This document shows positions 43,573-56,000 of a stretch of DNA of 64,000 nt, one piece after another. Numbering within the stretch: position 1 is the first letter of the stretch; each line of letters begins with the position of its first letter. Source of the DNA: Rhodotorula mucilaginosa (lineage: Eukaryota; Basidiomycota; Microbotryomycetes; Sporidiobolales; Sporidiobolaceae); the NCBI GenBank assembly GCA_034406715.1, contig CP137867.1, forward strand, positions 682,001-746,000. The letters run 5' to 3'. Under the pieces are notes generated by a model. It searched no databases. It saw only the letters and a program-made list of their open reading frames with translations, and was not told the DNA's origin. Both the position numbers and the translations under genes were made by a program.

Positions 43573-46120
43573 TTACGCCGCTGCGGCGGCTGTGCCATCC
43601 AAAGGCTCGAGTTCGCTCTCTTCTTCTTCTTCTTCTTCTTCCTCCTCCTCGTCGCCGTCAGCCACTTCCCGCCTCCACCGCTCGAACCCTTCCTCGTCCG
43701 GATACCAACTCTCGAACCCCGTCCCTTGCACCACCTCTAGCGCCTCTCGTCGATCCCGCACCATCTCGATCGCAATGTTCTTGTCGCGCGCGACTTTGGC
43801 GTCGAAGTTTGCACCACGCTGCAAGAGTTTGCGATCGAGGGAAGGCGACCAGATCGCCTCGACGCGATCGAGGCTTTGGTCCCGTGCGGTCTGCATCGCT
43901 CGCTGGTACTCGTCGCTGTCCGCGGAGTCGTCGGGAGAGAGCCCGACCGTGCCGAGGTCAAACTCCTTCAAGATATCGAGGACAGTCCGAGTCGACTCGA
44001 AGTCGAACGCGCAAGCGAGGTAGATCGACTTCACGAGGTGGGGCGTACGACCATGCTTTGCCGCGAGAGTTGTGAGCGCCTCGAGCTGTGCAGCCTCGGC
44101 GTCGGCGTCGTCAACGTCGTCGGCGTCGTCGGTGTCGTCGTCGACTTCTCTTTGTCGCGCAGCGGCGGCGGAGGAGGAGGGTCGGGGTCGGGACTGACTC
44201 CGACTTCTCCGCATACCCTCGTAGGCTTCGTCTTCAGTCCTCGCCGCCGCATCAGTCGCGTCACCGTCCGCTTCGCTGTCCGTGTACTGCCGAATTGCCT
44301 CGCGATTGATCCTCTTGGCCAGGGATCTGATCTGCTGTTCGTTCTCCTTGAGGCAAGCATCAAAGCCGTCGATGGTCGTGCGTTTGGTCTGGCCCGTCAG
44401 ATCATTTTCGTCAGCCTGAATCTTCGACGTTCGAGAGAGGTAACTGGCTCACGCCATCGAAGAACTGGCTCTGCATCCGCTCGAGCATCTCTCCTCGGCT
44501 GATCTCTTTGCGCGCCCACCGAGCGTACAAGCGCGCAAACTTCTCCGTCTCTTCGTATGAAAGCCGCAGATACCGTTTCGACCGGCCATCGGCTCTTGGG
44601 CCGCGCTTCGGCGCGGCATATTTGGATAGGCTTAGACGGACGGCGCGACCTTCTTTGACGGAATGGCGCCCGCAATCTTTTACCCAGGCGTAGACGATGG
44701 GGAACGCGCCTGCAAACAGGAGAAAAGTGAGCCGGTGCAACAACTCACGCCAAAGACGCGTGAGGCTTACCGGCCGCCGTCGCCTCGGCATAGAGCTCCT
44801 TATACTCGTCGAAGGACCACTCAGGAAGGATCGCGATCTGCGCCTTTTTCATCGACTTGACGACGCGGCCGCCGTTCTCCTGCGTAGCCGCAGCGAGCGT
44901 CAACCGGATGCACGCACAATCGTAGGCACGCCTCACCAGGGACTTACCTCGATATAGGCGACGACCTTTTCTCGCTTCCCGGGAGAGTCCCACTGATCGT
45001 GCACCCAAAACCGGTCCGCGACCCACCCTCGCCGTCTCCCTCCATCCTCCGCCTCGATAAAGGCGCGATGCTGGAACATCTCGGGCGGGTACATTGTCTT
45101 GGTCTCGTCCTCGCCATCGTCGGTCGCTTCGTCCTCGGACGGCGCCAGCTCGAAGCGACGACGGGGCGACGTCCGCTGCCCAGGCGGTCTTCCCTCGCCC
45201 TCCGAAGATGCCGAGTCGGTCTCTGACGCTGGATCTTGCTGTTGCTGCGCTTGTTCCTTCGTCGGCGCGTTGCGCGCATGATACGACGAAGACGCAGGAC
45301 GACGAGCAGGAGATTTCTGCGAAGCGCTCGCGGCGACGCGTTTCTTCGGACGCGAGTTTCCGGACGATTTGTTTTGACTCGGTTTGCGGGATGTACTGGC
45401 GACCGGCTGCTGCTGGTCGGCGACTTCTTCGTCTTCGCGGCGGTCAGGATCTGCCGAGCGGTCCGATTCTCCTGCCTCCTCTTCCTCCGCCGGTCCTCCT
45501 TGCGCAACAGAAGGCGAAAATGACGGATCGACCGCCTTTCCTTTGCCCTTGTCGGGCCGTTTCTGTTTCCCATACGTCTTTTGCCCCGCTCTTCGCGGCG
45601 ACCGCTGCGGACTCGTGAAGACAGGTCCTTCGTAGTCGGTTTCGGGGATGACGGTTCCGGCTCGAGCGGTCACATCTCCTTCGTCTTGATCCTCCTCGTC
45701 GTCGGAGGAGGAAGCTCGTCTGCGTTTCTGGCGTTTGCGAGGCGTGAGGAGGTTGCGGACGACGGTGGCATCCTCGCTGTCGTCGCTGCTGCTGCTGTCG
45801 TTCACCTGGCTGTCGATGACCTTGTCGGACTCGGTCCCGCCCGTCGCAGCTACTTTGCGTTGGGTCTCCTCCTCGGTTGCCTCTTCGGTCTCGGTGTCCG
45901 AGCCAGCTTCGACCGTGGGCAGGGCTGGTGTCTGCCCTCTCTTGTCCTTGTACGCCGTCTTGCGAGGCGCAGTCGTTGCTGGCGGTCGTCCTCTCCGCCG
46001 AGTCGTCGAAGTCGATGTTGAAGGATTCTTCCTCTGCACCGCTTTCCGCTTCGCTCGCGTGAGGGGCACGGTGGGAGCTGTGGGGACAGCTTCCTGTCGC
46101 TTGCGAGTGGTCCGAGGCAT
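43573..46120 (-). CDS. BRCT-domain nuclear protein with possible Rap1-like architecture
   Basis: Four exons join cleanly. The first (ATG 46120, MPRTTRKRQEAVPTAP) is about 390 residues of basic and acidic disorder with Lys/Arg clusters, ending in GWVADRFWVHDQWDSPGKRE and KVVAYIE. The GTAAGT donor splices to ENGGRVVKSMKKAQIAIL; the next joins AATAAG|AFPIVYAWVKDC. Together these form a BRCT-like domain (FWVHDQW, GGRVVK, hydrophobic strand, P-IVYAWVKDCGR with the conserved Trp). Behind it is a helical segment (YLRLSYEETEKFARLYARW). The C-terminal exon has an acidic helical region containing HLVKSIYLACAFDFESTRTV, somewhat like a Rap1 C-terminal domain, then a poly-Glu run. BRCT at the front and a helical C-terminus resemble telomeric Rap1, but I see no clear Myb domain, so the assignment is tentative. 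Confidence 0.65.
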
Positions 46121-46337
46121 AGCGCTGCGTGTACGGCGACGTTGGAGAGTTGCGCGTGATGGACAAACGACCTCGCGCGGAAGGAGCACGACTGCGGATT
46201 TCAGCCGAGACCAACGTAGAGCCTCTGCAGAACCGCCTCAGCACTTCCTACATACACACGCATGCAACGACCAGTACGGCGCAACGAACGCATAACTCCG
46301 GAAGGGCGAGGCAAACTGCGCGAGTTGCAAAATGGGG

Positions 46338-47669
46338 CTAGCCAAACGCTGCCCATTCGAGACTCGCATACTCGGCCGCCTCGGCCTTGTCGTCCCAGCA
46401 ACCGAGCAAATGCGCCTTCTTGACCGCGGTCGCGAGTCGACCGTAGGCGACCAGGTCGAGCGGCATGATGGTTGTTGTCGGGGTCGAGAGGACGGTGAGC
46501 GTAAAATGCGAATGGTATCGCAGCGGGTCGCCTGCAGTCAATTATTCGATGTCAGTAGTGACATCGAGGCGATTTGCGGAAGGTGATCAAAGGGACGGGA
46601 AAGGTTGAGCGAACGCACCTGGGTAAACGAGAAAGTCGCCACCGAACCGCATTCCGCCGCCCATATAGAATCCACGGCGCCACAGATCTTCAAACACGCG
46701 ACACCGCGCTTCTTGCAGCGTCGTCTGCGGGTAGGACCACAATCCGGCATCTCGAGCCGCTTCGATCGTCGAGAATGAGACGGACGGCCGGTCCGGGTCG
46801 TACCATGCGAACGAATCGGAGCGCGGTTCAATGATGATGGTGTAGCCGACATGGGAGAGATCAGGTTTCGTATCTGTTGCTTCTGCCGCGGCGGGGACGG
46901 GAACGGCGGAAGAGGACGATCCAGCAATGGCACTGGAAGGGGGACCAGTGTTGGCTGCTCCCGGCGCGAGGGGCGGTACGCTAATCTTCATCTCCTGCTG
47001 ACCGCCTGCAGAACCTCCAACAGACTCCCTCGACACATCCTCTCCCGCAGCTCTTCTCCGTTCGAGCTCCTCCTCCTCCCGTTTCCGCCGTGCCGCCTCC
47101 TTCTCTCGTCTCCGCTTCTCAATCTTGTCCCGGTGCAGTTCCTCCATCTCTCGTTTCTTGGCTTGCTCGTTCGCGTAGTGGGCTTCTTGTTGTGCCTGGA
47201 CGGCGGCAGCGCGAGAGGCGTGGTAGGATTCGGCTTGTTCGAGTGTCGGAGGGATATGAGCAGCGCGGTCATCGACGAGGACGGCGATCCCTGCGGTGAG
47301 AGAGCAAGGTCAGGGCCGTTGATCGAATGGTGATGACTAACTTCGGTCTATGACGCGGTACTGACCGTTCCGGACGAGGAGGACGACCTCTTCTGGCATC
47401 AAGACGAGCGGGAGTCCGAGAAAGACGTTCTGCTGCGTCACTTGCGGCAAGGTTCCAGAGAGGACGCCGCATATATGGTGCTGCACTCGGAGATACTGCA
47501 CATCTGTAGGCAGGCAGCATCCCCCGGGGCAGTTGGTGTGAGTGAGGTTTGCCCTTCGGGTCTCATCAAAAGTTCGAGTCGGAGAGAGGAGCGCGGACGA
47601 ACCGTTCAAGTCCCACAGGTACGCCTTTTGATTCGCAACGCGAAGCTTGACAGGATCTCTTCGAGCCAT
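46338..47669 (-). CDS. SEN34: tRNA-splicing endonuclease catalytic subunit SEN34
   Basis: Cuts the 3' splice site of tRNA introns as part of the SEN complex. Start MARRDPVKLRVANQKAYLW at 47669. The N-terminal domain reads ICGVLSGTLPQVTQQNVFLG, LPLVLMPEEVVLLVRNG and GIAVLVDDRAAH. A charged coiled-coil insert (KREMEELHRDKIEKRRREKE) and an Ala/Ser-rich linker separate it from the nuclease domain: EDLWRRGFYMGGGMRFGGDF, LVYPG (catalytic Tyr), an intron, then DPLRYHSHFTLTVL (catalytic His) and AVKKAHLLGCWDD (catalytic Lys). All three catalytic residues are present. The linker is longer than in animals but usual for fungi. Confidence 0.93.
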
Positions 47670-48839
47670 CTCGAGCTGATCACGCCGGCGTGTGGGTAGA
47701 GTGCAGAGTGCAGAAGCAAAGAATGCGAGGCGGTGTTTGGCGTCGCTTTCGACGAGCTTGCGAGGAGTTAGCGATGCGGGCCGCTGCGAGCTGATTCAAA
47801 TGCAGGGATTTTCCCTACAAGTTCGCGGAAGCTCTATGCAGAATGGGCACTGGAGAGCCTGTGGAAAAACCCGGCTCGCCAGTCTGCATATCCGCGGACT
47901 TAGACAAGAGAGCGAGGCGCCACTTCAGCCGAGTCGCCGCTCGTAGCTTTCTGCTTCCTCAGGTCTCGCTACGGGTGGCTCCCGTACGTCGGCTGACAGT
48001 GCTCATAGGCGCTAGTCGACTGTGGATCGCTCACGTTCGCTCATTCCTCGCAGGACAGGCAGAGCAGCGCGGGTACGAGGTGTCGACATCCAAGTCGTCG
48101 CGACCAAGGTGGGCCCCGTCTCCTGCTTCCAACCCCGCGTGGGCGCGGAAGGACGGAAGCTTATACTGTTCGTAATTGTGCAGTACACCTCGCGTCGTTA
48201 CGCCTCGTGAGTCCGGCGATGCGGGAGCGGCAGGCGCTCTTGGGTTGCTGACTGCGAGTTAACCGGTCGATCGTGCACAGGCGGATCGCTTCCCTGCACG
48301 ACCTGCGCGGTTCGAGAGCTTCGGCTTGAGCGGACCCTCCGTCCAGTAAGCCGGACTATGCTCGAATCGACCGGGTGGATTTTCCTCCTCATGTGCTCAC
48401 GTACTTTTCCCCTTTCCTCGTTCCAGACAAAATTTGCTTCTTGCACTTTTCGTCGTCTTTAAACCCTCCCACCTCCCTCTAGACATATATGCATAGACTT
48501 GTGGCGTGTAGCTGCTGTAAAAAGCCCGTTTCCACTTCTACCGAAGAGAAAGAATGCGAGGCGGTGCAGTCGACAGCAGGAAAAGGTGAAAAGGCATGTA
48601 TTGCGAGCAGTAGGGTGAAGGGTGAGAATATGCAGCCTAGGATGATACTGGAAGGAGGATAAGCGAGACATGCATCTACAGGATTCGAATGCGAGGAGGG
48701 CCGGGCTTCGAGTGGACGGGACAAAAGCGTGAAGCAGCGTCGCCTTCGAGCACGGCAGAGGCGACGACTGCCAGCGTCGAAGCACTCAAACGACGTCCGC
48801 ACGACGACGGAAAAGGGAAAGGGAGCGTCGGCGCTTAGC
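47670..48839. other. Intergenic, 1.17 kb
   Basis: Lies between the SEN34 start and the EI24-gene stop, both on the minus strand. No gene is supported. Open frames here lack coding character, and a GGATTCGAATGC piece near 48671 is not part of a tRNA fold. It should include the SEN34 promoter. Confidence 0.5.
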
Positions 48840-50861
48840 TTAGTCGCCCTTGTTCTTGGACCGGAGACCCGCTTGCCGGATGTATGCATCGAGCGTGCGG
48901 TCGCCTCCATAACCCGCTCCGAGTGCCGGCCCCGACCCTCCCTGACCACCCATCATCATCGTCGGGGGCGGCGTCGACGCCGCACCACCACCGCCGTTAC
49001 TGACTCCATACGACCCCGCCGCGCCTCGCGTCGGACTCGTCATGAGATAGTCGGACGCGCCGCCGGGAGTCGCCGCGCCGTGCCCTGCAGTCGATTCTGA
49101 CATGGCATGTCCACGCCGGGGAGGAGTCGCCTGCGCCACCGAGGGAGCGTACGCGCCCGCGTAAGCCGAAGCCGAAGCGGCGATGCCACCTCCGCCTCCT
49201 CCCGCTGCAGCGACGGGAACGCCGTACGGGTCCTGTTCGGCGTTGTAGCGCGGGGCAGGTGCAGCGGCAGATCCATACGGATTAGACCCAAACGCAGACG
49301 AGGCGTTGCCGTACCCTCCTCCGGCGCCGAGACCAGCTCCTCCGTACGACGACGACGGCGCGGGCGGCGCGCGAGTCGGCGTCCCGCGGTGTCCCATCCC
49401 AGCATCCTTTTTCCTTCCAGCGCTCCCGGCCGATCCAACCCCGAATGCACCTGCCAAAGCAGCGTACACCAACTCGGCAAAGATGAGGACGCGGACCCGA
49501 ACGGGAACAGCCGGGTGACCTTTCCGGCCGCGGGCTTCTTCCCCTCCTTCGGCGGCCGCGATCGAGAACGAGCCGTAGCCGAGTCCGGACGCGGCGTGCA
49601 AGAAGGCGGGAGCGCTCGAGGCGGCGGCGCTGGATGAGCCGGGGAGGGCCGGGTCGAGCGGCTGAGGCATCGCCGTGGTCGAGGTGAGCGAGAAGAGCGG
49701 GAACAATAGCGCAAAGACGGCGAGGTTGACAATCGGGTCGCTCCTGTTCCCAGGGGAAAGAATCGTCTTAAATTAGCTGGACAGGCTCATCAGCAACGCG
49801 TATAGAGATCGAAAGACGCACGACCACCACGACAGGAGGGTGATGGGGAAGCCGAAACCGAGCGCGTAAGCCCAGCGCTGCTCGATATGCCGTATCCGGT
49901 CACTAAAGGTCCATCCTTGCTTGACCCAGTGGCCTCTGTGACCAGTGAGCTCGGATTAGCGTCCGTCTGCGGTACGAGGCGGCGGGAAGAGGAGCAAACG
50001 CACTCGAAGCAGTAGTACGCGTCGACGATCGAGGCGTACAGGAACGAGATGGGCGAGCCGAGGAAAGGCACGAGGCGGAGGGCAAAGAAGAAGAGGAAGT
50101 AGTTGAGCGTGACGAGGGTGCGGTAGCTCTGTAGGGCGAGAGCGAGTCGTCAGCCGTGCTCCGAGCAGGAAAGAGATCCCCTCTAGACGGATCGCACCTC
50201 GGACACGATCTTGACCGCAAGACCGCGGTTGTCAGAGTTGGCAGAACTCCTCGACGAGCGCTTGTCGGTCTCTTCCGAGGCGCGCAGCAAGCCCGAGTAG
50301 TAGGTCGCGGCGGCTGCGAGCGGGTACAACCAAAACAGCTGCGCGCGCCCACAGGTTAGCGCAGGTTGAACCAGTGGGGGTACGACCTCGCGCTCACATG
50401 GAAACCGAGGTAGAAGATGGAGGACGAGAGGGCGTCGTCTGCTCTGAGCCCCACTGCGCGGCGGAGGAGCGGTTTGATGACGAGCGCCGAGACGAGGAGG
50501 ATCCCTTGCAGCGTGCTCGACTTGAGGATGTTGGCTTGCACGACCTGCACGGTTTGGGTTCACTCGTTAGTCCTTGACTGGCGCAGCGACGGATGAAAGT
50601 CGCCCCCCTTTGTGACGACATCTTAGAGCGAGCAAACTCGCGTCAGAGGAAAGGAAGGAGGGGACTGACGCGGTCGAGTTGGATCTTCTCCCCTGCGACT
50701 CTCAGGTTCATGGCATCCTGCGCGCCCTTGATGGCGAATCCGAGGTGGAGAGCGAGTGTCCCCGGCAGGCTGAGCGGAGGCAAGTTCCACGACGACGACG
50801 CTCCTCCGCCGCCATACGAGTCCTGCTGTTTTTGGTGTCCGCGCTGATAAAAGTTGCTCAT
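48840..50861 (-). CDS. EI24-family multi-pass membrane protein
   Basis: Start MSNFYQRGHQKQQDSYGG at 50861. Hydrophobic segments follow in order: GTLALHLGFAIKGAQ, LQGILLVSALVIKPLL, LFWLYPLAAAATYY, LNYFLFFFALRLVPFLGSP, YALGFGFPITLLSWW and PIVNLAVFALLFPLFSL. The EI24 signature is the block LRLVPFLGSPISFLYASIVD, then AYYCFEGHWVKQGWTF and IEQRWAYALGFG. EI24 proteins are ER membrane proteins connected with autophagy and calcium handling in animals; in fungi the role is undefined. The tail is a long Gly/Ala/Ser/Pro low-complexity region ending QAGLRSKNKGD. About five introns; the exon order keeps all hydrophobic helices. It is divergent from the Rieske-fusion gene, with only 177 bp between starts. 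Confidence 0.85.
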
Positions 50862-51038
50862 CGTCGCAACCCTTCGACTCTTGTCGTCAGAGTCTGTAGA
50901 CGCGAGGCACGCAGCGAGAGCCGACTCGGACGTGTTCGTCGTCTCGGTCGATCACAAATTGCTTCAAGCCTCCCCTCAATCAAACACTAGCGAGAGCACC
51001 ACTGATCTGTGTCTACACACTGTAGTCTACCTGCCAGC
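50862..51038. promoter_or_regulatory. Short divergent promoter region EI24 gene / Rieske-DUF455 gene
   Basis: 177 bp between the two ATGs; no clear TATA. The frame upstream of 51039 stays open but has no ATG. Confidence 0.45.
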
Positions 51039-52802
51039 ATGCGCGATCCGAGACTGGACAGCGCGTCGCCATGGATTCCGATCGCCACTCAAGCCGAGCT
51101 CGCTGCCTCCGCCCGTCATGTCGTCGGATTCCGCTCTTGGAGGACCGGACAGCACCAATCCGTCTTGATCTACAGGCAGGACCCGCTCCCGTCAACGATC
51201 GAAGCTTCAGACGATGCGCAGCAGAGGGAAGAGCGGTGGTTCTCCATCGTGAACGAGTGTCCGCATCTCGGACTGCCCCTCGAAGGTCCGTCTCTGCTCA
51301 GTCTCGCGCCCAGAGTGTGCCTGCTGATGCGCTCTCTTTGCGCCCGTGCAGGCGGCGACATCGAGGACCTATATTCGGACGAGAAAGAAGAGGACGCCTC
51401 GCCTCCGGACCCCGCGAGCATCATCATGTGCCCGTTCCACAACTACGACTGGAACCTGAAAGACGGTTCCTCCTCGACCGGCATGAAAGCATGCACCTTC
51501 CGCCTTGAAGTCCGAGATGATGACCAACTCTGGTTGGAACCGCCGGGTGATCCGGGCGACGATTATCGCGTGATTGGAGTGAGGGCCGTTTCGGAACGTG
51601 AGTGGCGCCAGGTCAGTTGCCGCAATTCGAGCTCTCGGTGCTTACGGTTCAAGAATACGGGATACAGGCTTTGCCGCGCCTTCGGAGGAAACGCTTCTCG
51701 CGCCGGCCTTGAGCGATCTCTCGCTCTCCTCGTCGCCGCCTCAGGAGGCAGATCCGCACACCATCGTCGCGCACTGTCGCGCGGTCCTCCTCGCCCGCAC
51801 GCCGACTGACAAAGTCGCCCTCGTCCGGCGACTCGTCTCCCTCTTCCGGTCCGGAACCCTAACCCGCCTCGCCGACCCAAAGACGGACCCTCCGCATCCG
51901 GAAGAGCCGTACCGCGCCCCGAGTACCAAGACTGTTTCTTCGGGGCAGACACGTCCGCTCGGCAAGGGTGGATCGGTACAGACTCGGATCCGGATGCTGC
52001 ACGCCTTGGCCAATATCGAGTTGTGGGCGATCGACCTCGCCGTCGATCATGTCGCGCGATTCTACGATTGGAGGTTGGGAGCTCTAGATGGGCAGGGTTC
52101 GGGGAAGAGGATCGGCTGGACTTTCGTGGCCGACTTTTTGAAGGTGGCAGAGGATGAAGCGAAGCACTTTACGTTGCTCAGCGAGCGGCTCGCGGCGCTC
52201 GGGTGCAAGTACGGCGACTTGTCCGTGCACAACGGTCCGTCTTACCTGCCACTCACCTTTTTTCCACAATCGTCGCCAGTCGCTGACGCACTCCTCCCTC
52301 AGGACTATGGGAATCGGCCCTCCAGACATCGCATTCGCTCTTCTCGCGCCTGGCCATCATCGCCCTCGTGCACGAGGCTCGCGGCCTCGACTCGAACCCG
52401 TTGCAGATCCGGAGATGTCGCGCGGCGGGAGACGAAGAGACGGCTCGAGTGCTCGAGATCATTCATGCGGACGAGATCACGCATGTCGCAGCCGGTGCGC
52501 TCTTTTTGAACCTTGTTACTTTCTCCCGGATCCGGTTCTTTAAGAGCGCGGTGATCGGGGAGTGGCTAGCGAACGCTGACGATATGCGCACAGGCCATCG
52601 CCATTTCACCGCCCTCTGCGCATCTCTCGAACCCGAACCAGTCGACCCGGTCGCGCAGTTCCGACTCGAAGTTTCTCGCCACTTCTGGGGTCACGTCCGC
52701 GGTCCGTTCAACGTCGAGGATCGAGACCGGGCTGGGATTGGGCGCGATTGGTACGAGAACCTGGGAGGGAGAGGGACGGTCAAGAAGGAGGAGGTGGTAT
52801 GA
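51039..52802 (+). CDS. Rieske [2Fe-2S] domain fused to DUF455 ferritin-like di-iron domain
   Basis: Start MRDPRLDSASPWIPIATQ. The N-terminal part is a Rieske domain: NECPHLGLPLEG (C-x-H) joined by an in-frame intron to GGDIEDLYSDE, then IIMCPFHNYDWNLKDGSSS (C-x2-H). Donor GTGAGTGG after SER splices to FAAPSEETLLAPA, and the DUF455 domain follows: MLHALANIELWAIDLAVDH, FLKVAEDEAKHFTLLSERL, then across an intron LWESALQ, ALVHEARGLDSNPLQI and VLEIIHADEITHVAAGHRHF. The four ligand-type motifs of a ferritin-like di-iron site (IE, EDEAKH, HEARGLD, DEITH) are all present. DUF455 is related to the MiaE-like hydroxylases. A Rieske centre on the same chain could feed electrons to the di-iron site; that is inference. 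The substrate is unknown. Confidence 0.85.
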
Positions 52803-53024
52803 GAGTCTGGGAGGGAACAGGACGGTCGACAGGACGGAGGAGGTGAGTAAGAGTTGGCGGTACTCGGGGGCCGGACCAAGTTTCTCTTGGCGGTTTCGCG
52901 TATTAGAAGGAGTTCGTATTGTTGTTGTTATTATCACTCGTTGCATCTCCTCTTGCTATAGCCCGCAGATTGATCTTTTGCAGCACACGGCCGACTGAGG
53001 GGAGGCGCGCAGCGAGTGCCAGCG

Positions 53025-56000
53025 ATGACGGATGCGGCCACACGAGACGAGACTGCTCGGCACGACGCTATACCCTGCGTGAGAAGCTGCGAGCCCATCA
53101 TGGTCGCTGTACCGCAAGCTTTACTCAGCCAGCTCTCGCCTCCGCGACCCTCGCAGACGGTGTACCGAGAAGGTGCGTTTCCCCCACCAAGTCACTGCCG
53201 GCTCTCTGGCAGCTCGACCAGCTGTGGAGCGTCTACTGACTAGAGAGCATTGGGGGGACGCTGATTCTTTCACCGCGCAGAGTGCACGCAGTGCTTCGAC
53301 ACGCACGACCTCCCCGCCGGCATCGACGTTTGCCTCTCGTGCTTCAACGGCGCCTGCCCGCCCGAGATCAACGGCGTAGCGAGTGCAAACGCCCACGGAC
53401 GATTGCACTACGAAAAGACGGGGCACGCAGTCGTCGTCAACGTGCAGAGGAGGAGGAAACCGCAGTCGGCCGAGGCGAAAAAGTCAAAGAGGGTGAGTCG
53501 GGTCGGCCTCGGTTGGGCTTCGCATGCTCTGCTCTACTCGTCTCGCTTCGGAGCGAGGAGCCCTACAGACCGAGGGAATCCTGACACTCCTACGCCACTT
53601 GCGCACGCAGGACTCGCAAGAACCGCCGGTCAAGAAGCTCGCCATCCGCGAAGAACCGTCCGAAGAGGAGAAGTACGATTTTGTGACCCAGGTCCGCCTC
53701 TATTCGGGTGGCGAAGGCGACAGGTCACAGGCGCAGTATGTTGCCGTCGATGAGGTTGACGAAAAGGTGAGTCGGACCCGTCTTTGCCCGGTCCGAGTCT
53801 GACCGCTGACCTTTGTTGTTGGCGCCGGAACGCGCACAGTTGAACGGACTGGTCGCAGCGGTCCTGAGCGCCATGTCGTCCGCTCAGAAGAGCGAGGTCA
53901 AGGCGTGGGAAGAGGAGATCGTGCCGTGCACTCACACGCGCGAGCTCGTCCAGCCAGAGCCGAAGAAGCTCGAGCCGTCCGGTGAGCGACCTTTTGCCCC
54001 CTCCCCATCACACGCGTATGCGATCATGAGCTGATGCTGACCTTCCAATTCGCAGGTCTCGCTTCGTGCGCTTACGAAGGTTGCGGCCTCACCTCCAATT
54101 TGTGGCTTTGCCTCGTCTGTGGTGCGCTTGGGTGCGGTCGGCAGCAATACGGCGGAGGAGGCGGGAACGGACACGCGTTGCAGCATACAACGGATACGGG
54201 ACACGCCGTCGCTGTCAAGCTCGGAACTATCGAGCCCGACGGTTCTGCCGGTGAGTCCAGAGGGCGAGCTCATCTCTGACGCTTTGGCACCCTCCGCCCA
54301 CTCGATGCCTGATGGAAGATTCGACAGACGTGTACTGCTATGCATGCGACGATGCCCGCGTCGATCCGCATCTCGCCAAACACCTCGGCAACTTTGGGAT
54401 CCAGGTTGCCGAGCAGAAAAAGACCGAAAAGAGCATGACGGAACTCGTGCGTTTCAACTCTCTCTATTCGACAGACGAGCTGAGCCACAGCTGATACGCT
54501 GCGAGCCTACGCAGCAAGTCGAGCACAATCTCACGTTCGACTTTGCGATGACGGGCGCGGATGGCAAAGAACTCGAGCCGGTCTTTGGTCCTGGGTTGAC
54601 GGGAATGAAGAACCTCGGCAACAGGTGCGACCGTCTAGAAATTTTGACCTTTCCCACGGACCGCTCATACTTATCCTCTACGGTGCCCTAGCTGCTACAT
54701 GGCGTCCTCCTTGCAGTCGCTCTTTTCCCTGCCAGCCTTCCAAGACCGCTACCTCATGTCCTTTGTCGCTCATCCCTCGACCTGCACGAGCTCGTCGCCC
54801 GCCACTTGCTTCGAATGTCAGATGTCCAAGATTGCCGACGGCCTCCTTTCGGGTCGATACTCCGTCCCGCACGTTCCCGAGTCGTCCGACGCTCTCGCCG
54901 GTTCCGACGTCGCCGGTACCAGCGAGGAGGACAACAAGCCGCGAGTGCACTTCCAGGAAGGCGTCCGACCCGCCATGTTCAAGAGTCTCGTCGGCAAGGA
55001 CCACCCCGAATTCTCGACCATGCGCCAACAGGACGCGGGCGAGTTCCTCGCTCACTTGCTCGAGTACATCCGGCGCGCGTCGAAACAGCTCGGCGCAGAC
55101 GAACCGACCGGGATCTTTGGCTACGCGGTCGAAGAGCGACTCGAGTGTACCGAGTGTCACGGAGTACGGTACCGGTCGCAGAAGGACGAGATGCTCTCGC
55201 TGCAGGTGCCGGTCAAGGAGCGCCAGACGATGGAGGTCGAGTCTGTCCCCGGTGAGGCGAGCGCATCGAGCGAAGTCACGACGACGTACGAAAACGACAA
55301 GGAGCGCAAAGTCGAGTACGAGCCGGTCGAGTTGACGTCGTGTCTCGAAGACTACACGCATCCAATCGAGATCGAGTACAACTGCCCCGCCTGCGAGAAG
55401 AAGGTCAAGGCGGTCAAGTACGGCGCACTCTTTCCCACCGAGGACGCTGCCAAAAGACTGACGTGCACCTTTCTGTGGGCAGGTCGACGCGGTTCTCGAC
55501 CTTCCCGGACGTGCTGCTGGTCAACGCCGCTCGCTTCCAGATCGACAACTGGGTCCCGCGCAAAGTCGACGTGCCGCTGATCGTCCCCCCCGAGAACCTC
55601 GACATGAGCCCGTATGTCGGCTCTGGCCTTCAAGACGGCGAGCACGAGCTGCCGCAAGACGCTGCCGGTGCGTTCAGGGTTCGGAACCTCGCGGCGAAGT
55701 CGCCGTTCCTTGGCTGATATCTGTTCCGCCCTGTTGCCTCGGTCCGCAGCCGCTCCGGCGGAACCGCAGTTCGACCCGGAGGCCATGAATCAGTTGCTGG
55801 GTATGGGCTTCCCCGAGATCCGGGCGAAGCGTGCGCTCCTCGCAACCGGTCACAACGGGGCCGAAGTCGCCATGAACTGGCTCTTTGAGCACATGGAAGA
55901 CCCGGGTAAGTCGAGACGGACCGATCTCACTCTTGGCTATGGAGCTGAAGCTGTATCCTGGTCATCCGGCAGATATCGACACTCCGTTGCCTGCGTCCGA

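Noticed and set aside
48660-48690. GGATTCGAATGC, similar to a tRNA B box
   Set aside because: The flanking bases cannot form a T-stem and there is no A box or acceptor stem at the right distance.
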